A stretch of DNA of 64,000 nucleotides from Zhengitettix transpicula. Its lineage: Eukaryota; Arthropoda; Insecta; Orthoptera; Tetrigidae. The notes beneath the pieces were generated by a model. That model was given only the letters and a program-made list of their open reading frames with translations. It searched no databases and was not told the origin of the DNA. Below are positions 57,432 through 64,000 of the stretch, piece after piece (the stretch's first letter is position 1; every line of letters begins with the position of its first letter). The stretch is taken from NCBI GenBank assembly GCA_037074705.1, contig CM073591.1:60018897-60082896 (forward strand), written 5' to 3'. The position numbers and the translations under genes were made by a program.

Positions 57432-60400
57432 AAATGCACTACCTGTTTTATTTATGTAACGTAAATTTTTAACTGACGATAATAGAAGATTTTTACACTA
57501 TAAAAAATATGTATAATACTCTAAATGCATTTGTACGCTTGAAGAAGTCAACTACGGACAAAACGTTTGTAGTTTTAATTTCATCGGTCATTTTATTACT
57601 TTTTTATCTGTGACAGATTTGTTTCTTTCTTGTAATTACTAATAACAACTTTCAGGAATTTATTTTTCATAAATAAACACCAAACAAGTCTCCAATTAAT
57701 TTATTTTCTCACACTTACCTTTCCGTGTGGTGTGAAAATTGATGAGTATATATTAGTGAATATCGTTTTCTGGTTCTTAATAATAAGAGTTATTATGAAT
57801 AAAATAGTGTAGTATATTTTGATTGTTTTTTTCATAAGAAATTTTAATTACTGTGTAATTTAACCTGTTGTATTTGATAATATATCAATAGAATGTCTTT
57901 ATATGAATATAATAAAAAATAATTAAATACACGAAGTTTATATGTATTTATGTAATGTTGATATAGTATGATTTTAAATATTAATGTAAGTGAGTTGTTG
58001 GAAATAATAATATATATAAGTTTATGTATAAGCCAAATATTTAGTAATAGATTATTTTGTTTGAAAGTTTACCAACTAATATAATGATTAAAAGGTTACA
58101 TGGTGAAGATTTTGTGGTTGATTTGAGTTGTTTTTTGAAGAATGTAAATTGTTAAATGTTAATAGTAGTAAGTCGTATCATTGCGTTGTTTACTATGATA
58201 TAAACCAATGACTGCTGACGATTACGAATGAAAGTATATTTTTTAAAAAATGAATATACGTAATGTTTTATAAGATGTGCAGAATATGAATTATTGTAAT
58301 GCGCAACAGGTAAAATCCCGAAATATGTTGATTTTTAACAAAGGTCGAAACCCTCACTCTCGACTTAAAATTCAACCAAGGCCAACCTTAAGAAAGTAGA
58401 AACATAAATGTGAGAATTCATTGAAATGTGTTCATCAGTATTTTTAGTTTATTCCGTTCAAACAGGCTGACATTCGTTAGCGTTCTAGTTATGTAGATTA
58501 CTGGATCTACAACCTATATACTAAATGTGAATAATAATACATCTTTCGATTACTACAAAGACTGATGCTAATTAAACTAAAGATAAATATTATTCTGACT
58601 ATTTCAGATATATTATAAATAAACAAATAATATTTTTAATGGGAATAATACAACGTTTCGTCGCTGATTGCGACGTCTTCAGATAAAGAAGATTTACAAA
58701 GATATTATTATGGATGTTACAGCGGCTATAACCGCTACTTTTTAATCACCGCTACAATAATTACTGCAGCATCTGCAATAATATTGTGGTAACCTATTAT
58801 CCCCCCTATGAATTTTCTTTTGAATCTACATTTAAACATAATTTAAATTTAATTTATTGACAGGTTAAGACAAAAAATAAAATAGTTAATATAAGTTATG
58901 CAAATTGATTACAACGAAAAGTATTGTTTAGCAATTTTATATAAAAATTTTGCCACGGCTTTTATTTATGAGACTTGTGTATCTCTTAGGGCGCTTATCG
59001 GGCTTGAATAATAATTGTATAAAATAATCAAACGAAAGGAAATTTACATTAATTGTTTAAAGTTTTACAAAGATGTCTCCCCAAAATATAAAAAAAAAAG
59101 AACACGAAATCTGACATTTGACGGTATAGAACAATTATACTATGTTTTCAGCTGTTTTATAAATCGAAATGATTTTACATACCATTTTGTGAATAAACCT
59201 TAGATTATTTAAACTTTATCACATTAGACAATTAAAACTTTCTCCGTTTGACAAAACAACCAAATACGTGATATCACTACGTGCACACAATTAACACAGA
59301 ACAGTTCAGTCAGCACAACAAATTCCTAACACAACACATGATCATTGCATATGATTTCCAACATTATGGCGTACAGTAATAATGTCTACTGCACGGAAAA
59401 TTGAATTACAATTTCCAAAGGTCAGTCAGATTCAATTCTCAATCAATTGTACTGTTGATAGCAATCCAGCAGCTGCCAGTGCAACTTTTCCTATAAACAC
59501 TTATACGTTTGTTTCCTTCAATATCTAGAAAGGGGTTAACTATCCCTTGAACGCCAGCAACCTTGATAATCTATCTTTTACACGTTGACTGAAAACTAGC
59601 AGAGTCTTGTCGCCAAAGCGACCTCCTTCCTGTGACTTCTATGTGCAGACTGTCCAGGCAGCTTTTCAACATCACAAACACAGGCGTGTTTGTTTCCGAC
59701 AACAATAGACACTGGAAACATTCCAATCTCCGCATTCTTGCGCCACGCTGACTGTTACTTACAATGATATGGCCTCAATATTACACATCAATTGGAATAA
59801 TTAAGAAATTTATACAATTATAGACATTGATGTCTTCCACAATATGTACTACAGCTTGTACAGGTACAAACACATATCAACATTCGTGCACTACAAACTT
59901 GGACAATAAACATGGTAAACCCGAAATAGGAATTGTCGCTTTTTAACTGGAGGAACCGAAACACTTTTCCAGCTATTCTCTTGGCAAATCGAAATCACTT
60001 GAGAATGTTTGGTCCTTCAGCGCACGGGAATTCAACAAAAACACTTTCGCATATAAGCATGTTTTAATATTTCTATACTGTGCAGAAGCAAAGTGGTTTA
60101 GAAATCTCCTCAGGTATGCTTATGAAACATTCAATAAGTTAACACTAATCTGAGGGAATCCTGGATACTGCACGTATGGTCATCTGTGGTTGACGTGATT
60201 GATGCGTCTGATAATCTTGACATGCGTTCTGACGTCGACGACCACATTGACCCAAAACCACAAATTTCTGTTGCATAATTGAAATTCGAACGAATATGAA
60301 TTTCAGCTACTCTCGAGCTACAGTTGTCAAGTATTTATCAGTAAGTCTGCATTCTTTTAAAATATATTAATTTCGTACACGGAATGGAGCTGAGTCATTA

Positions 60401-61007
60401 TGTAAAAAATAAATGGTCAAATAATTTACTAAAATACATAACAATATAAAACACAAAATAATACTAATTTTGTTATAATTTTTTTTAAAAGAAAAACATG
60501 GATCCTTTTCTCTTCGACTAAATAATCTTGGGGAAATATTCTGGAAGATTTAAATTTATACAATTTTTATGTTATTACTGAAACGTAGTTTTTGCGTCAT
60601 TTTAACAAATTGGAATTATAGCTAGAACCGTTACATTTATAAACTACAAAAATAAAATAAATATAAAATGCGAGGAAGAATTGGTAATAGTTTTAACAAC
60701 CGCCAAATTTTTATGTTCCGTCTGTGTGGTCCCTACTACATAAGAAAAACTTCATCCGCCGTTTGTTTCCAGTCATCAATGAAACGCAGGAAACTTTTTT
60801 AAACCACCTCAGCGGCTTTCGTCACTGTCCGTGATGAAAAATTATTTGTTTCTTCCCAATGAGGTAAAAAAAATCTCAAAATGCTAAATCTCAAAGAATA
60901 AAAATAATAATTTTTGAACATTGATGAGAATCGATTGGCTTAAAGTATATTTAGGGTTAATGCTTTCGGGGATCCGAAACAGATGTAGTCTCTCACGTAG
61001 AATTCTT
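57432..61007. other. No gene recognised; two hammerhead-like motifs
   Basis: A motif at 57536-57566 (plus; TTGAAGA, short GTC/GAC stem, AAAACG) and a well-formed one at 58656-58682 (minus). The stretch 59220-60350 has higher GC and CpG than its surroundings but no coding similarity. 60350-61000 is AT-rich. Confidence 0.55.
58656..58682 (-). other. Hammerhead-like core motif, best-formed copy
   Basis: Minus strand: CTGAAGA (58676-58682), C, 5-bp perfect stem GTCGC/GCGAC with a five-base loop, then GAAAC. All core positions of the hammerhead consensus other than N7 are met. Outer stems and cleavage site not identified. Confidence 0.5.
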
Positions 61008-61417
61008 TTTTTAGGTAACAGGCTACATGAGGGTAATCCACAATGTGGCAACTCCCCTTTAATAGCATAGGAAGGGATTTGAAAGGGGGGATGTGGAAGG
61101 GTACAGGAAGGTAGACAAGGGTTAACTAGCGCCCCCGGGCTATATTTTAAGGATCCTGCCCGGCATTCGCCTAAAGAAATGCAGGAAAAACCGTAGAAAA
61201 ACCTGCATCAGGTAGGTCGGGAATTGGGTACTTGTCCCACGCCCTTCCGAAAGCAGGAGAGGAGTTTGCTGTGGGGACGCAGCATTCCCTTCTCCGTGCC
61301 TCGACCAGTTTAGGAGGCAGCTGGCCGACTATTCCAATGAGAATAGCGGACAATTCTTACCGTATGCCCAAGGTCTGTGACCCCGGAACATACACCTCTC
61401 AGAACAGGCCGAATGGT
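61008..61417 (-). mobile_element. GC-rich poly(A) retroposon, copy 3 (5'-truncated)
   Basis: Poly(T) at 61009-61015, then the same body as copies 1 and 2, ending at ggccga. No clear target duplication. The minus-strand frame (61353-61171) is intact in this copy too. Confidence 0.8.
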
Positions 61418-61674
61418 TTTCTCTGGACATATAAGTAAGTTTCGAGGTATCTCTAATCGTAATTCACCATTTGAAAATTTTAAAAAATTAAATTCAGTCT
61501 GCTCAATTTATTTTCCTTATAAATGACAAAACAAAATCTTTGAATAATAAACGAGACAATATTAGTTAATATGCCTTTTACACAGAGCCAAGAAGTAACA
61601 AAAAGTATTAAACTGTTTATTATTGAATTAACCACTCGTATACAAAAATATGAATCATATCAATAAATGGCGAT

Positions 61675-62095
61675 AAATTTGCCTCACCTCGGCCTTTTTG
61701 AGAGGTGTATGTTCCGGGGTCACAGACATTGGGCATACGGTAAGAGTTGTTCTCTGTTTCCATTGGAACAGTCGGCCAGCTGCCTCCTAAACTGGTCGAA
61801 GTACGGAGAAGGGAATGCTGCGTCCTCACAGCAAACTCTTCTCCCGCTATCGGAAGGGCGTGGGACAAGTACCCAATGCCCGTCCTACCTGATGCAGGTT
61901 TTTCAAGGGTTTTCCCTGCATCACTTTTAGGCGAATTGACGGGTAGGATCCTTAAACCATAGCCCTGGTCCCTAGGTAACCCTTGGCTACCTTCCCCTTT
62001 CAGATCCCTTCCTATGCTATTAAAGGGGAGTTGCCACCATGTGGATTACCCTCATGTAGCGTGTTAACCTAAAAATAAACTACAAAAAAATCCGT
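61675..62095 (+). mobile_element. GC-rich poly(A) retroposon, copy 4 (inverted)
   Basis: Same element in plus orientation, starting gcctcacctcggcc and ending in an A-rich tail (ctacaaaaaaat). The shared frame is at 61747-61962. More diverged and with small deletions, so it is older. Confidence 0.8.
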
Positions 62096-64000
62096 AAGAT
62101 ATAGGTTGTGATTTCGAAGCTGTAAATCGACTAAAGAGCAAATAAGCCGACATTTCTTGCGTACTCAGTTGATAAACAGTTGTCTTGACGTTGGGTTAGC
62201 TTTTAATATAAAGATTTGTCTACGATGTGTAGTTTATTTGGGTTTTCATTTTTTTCCATTAAAATTGTAATCTGCATTAGTGTATTAAATTGTTTAACTA
62301 CCTGTTTCCATCTTATTTGAAGTTTTTCATCTGTTATTATGAGGTTTTATAATTTATTTTGTGAGTTCAAAATTAGTTAGTGTATTTTATCTAACGATGT
62401 AAAATATTATAACTTGCATCCTTAAATATAGGATCCATAAAACGGCGCTTTATATCAAAATAAGAATTTATCAAATGATTGTGGTTCATTCAGAAGAAAT
62501 GTGTGATTATTGTAAAGATTATTACTTTTACGCATAAGAAGATGAGCAACTTTGAAAACTCTCCTGGAACTCGTCATATATCTCGACAGTAATTATAATT
62601 TTTTATATAACAGTAAATATTTTCTAGCCAACCAAGGATAGCATTTTCGAAGAGTAGTCGTTCCGCAATCGTTCGAATTGCACTTGATAAACGCTCACTC
62701 ATTCCTCACAAAACAATACGCGTTCGTAGTATCAGGTTACTTCCTGTCCGTTGTGTGTTCTGTGCAGAATTCCGCACGGCTCGACGACGGTACTTCAGTT
62801 CGGCCTGTATAATGGAATCTGCCCGTAATGAGTGTGCTGCTGAATCTCGATCACGCGATTAGTTAGTCTGACATTATCGTACACCGGAGTCACCAATCAC
62901 ATTCGCCACAGATCGTAATCTCCGTGTCGTTTCGCTACCTTCAACATAACCTCAACGCCACCAGTTCAAAGAAGATATTCCCAATTACTCCCGGTCCAAT
63001 TGAAAATTTCAGTTAAGAAATCTGTCATATTCGACTCTAGACTTTGGAATTGTCATCAATTCCAAACTCATTAACCTATTTTGGGTTCTAAGCATACGTT
63101 TATTATTTATATTTGAAATACAAATTATTTTTATTTACATATATAAAGTTTACCTATATTTTTTATCCAGCCTACGGCTGTTTCTGTTTGTTATTTTATT
63201 GTTAAAATTTTATTTTATTTTGTAATGATGATTTTTCTATTACACAATAGCTCCGTTTATTTACGCAATATATTAGAAGATTATGATATTAGGCAGTTGC
63301 AAACATTTAGCTTGGTGCCTTGTCATCATGTGGATTACAAATAGTATGTTTGCTCCCTTAGGGTACAGCTTTGTCTATGCTTCTTCAATACAGAAAACAG
63401 GTCGATCATTTCGGAAACCCAGGGCCCTTTTGTCAACAAGGTCAGCTGAGTCTCAAAGTACTACTCCGTCTCTCCAAAACAAATATTCTTCTTAACTAAC
63501 CAGGAAAAATGTAGCACTCTCACTGGGAAGTCATATGCGGTGCTATATTTTTTTTTGGGTGTTGATAAAACATTAACACTATCTATGCCACTCATTACTG
63601 GGTCTTCATGAAAGGAAAATTACGTAAACAGAATAAAAGAGAACTACGAAAATTAAACATATCCATTTGGGCTAAACAGTCGTGTTGAACAATAATCGGA
63701 ATAATGTTGTCATGAGCGGTGATGTTATAAAAATAAATCTAATTTGATATTCCTGGTAAATTTTCCGATAGAGAGGAAAGTTAAACGTTCTCTCCCTCTG
63801 AAGGGACCTACTAGTCGAAAATGGAGCAATTTCATATTAAATAATGTATTCATTCTGTGGTACGAGCAAAACGTTTCAACGATCAAAATTTCAGGATTGT
63901 GATCCCGCCCACTACGTCACGTTACAGTTTTGGAGTGTAGATTAACATTAAACAATTAGGAAGTTGGGTTGTGACCTCACTAGTGTTTAGCTTGTGAATA
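62096..64000. other. No gene recognised; CpG-richer patch
   Basis: 62640-63010 is richer in G, C and CpG than its AT-rich neighbours, which can mark a promoter or first exon in insects, but no coding frame or TATA/initiator arrangement convinced me. The frame at 63283-63495 has no similarity I recognise. Confidence 0.45.

Noticed and set aside
60780..60860. Another hammerhead-like block (gtccgtgatgaaaa)
   Set aside because: The order of blocks and stem do not match the consensus on either strand.

Overview
The window is eukaryotic nuclear DNA. It is AT-rich, with GT-AG introns, abundant transposon relics and one long intron-rich gene. The protein encoded is closest in recognisable sequence to insect V-ATPase subunit a (Drosophila Vha100-1 type). 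R1-like and jockey-like LINEs, piggyBac and hAT relics also fit an insect. I cannot name the species.

Region 1 (about 1-33.2 kb) is one plus-strand gene, the 100/116-kDa subunit a of the vacuolar H+-ATPase. Sixteen constitutive or alternative coding exons were placed from 176 to the stop codon at 31884-31886. All junctions keep phase. The first exon or exons, about 40 residues, lie upstream of the window. Two alternative third exons (9357-9442 and 15126-15223) share the same phases and both keep the frame, giving 794 or 798 residues from this window. A 21-nt microexon candidate lies at 14669-14689. The introns hold foldback repeats whose arms carry a joined splice acceptor and donor (TTTCAG|GTAAG), R1-like LINE fragments, a pair of tRNA-like inverted repeats, a 0.96-kb inverted-repeat element, and hAT and piggyBac relics plus a solo LTR in the last intron.

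Region 2 (about 33.2-64 kb) has no host gene that I can support. It is a stack of nested mobile elements. An old hAT relic (35.3 and 40.2 kb) is split by a solo LTR and a jockey-type LINE. That LINE is split by a second hAT element with a 13-bp terminal inverted repeat and a perfect 8-bp target duplication. A Tigger/pogo-like element (41.1-44.4 kb) contains another inverted-repeat element, which in turn contains a jockey LINE fragment. Four solo LTRs, all flanked by ATATAT, and four copies of a GC-rich poly(A)-tailed retroposon are also present. Two of those retroposons have clear target duplications.

The most unusual signal is a dispersed short motif, found at over a dozen places and often in the arms of foldback elements. 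It has the order CTGANGA - short stem-loop - GAAA(C), the arrangement of the hammerhead ribozyme catalytic core. The best copies have perfect 5-bp stems, and the base that varies most in the first block is the N7 position, which is also free in true hammerheads. Flanking stems and a cleavage site could not be resolved by eye, so this is a hypothesis.
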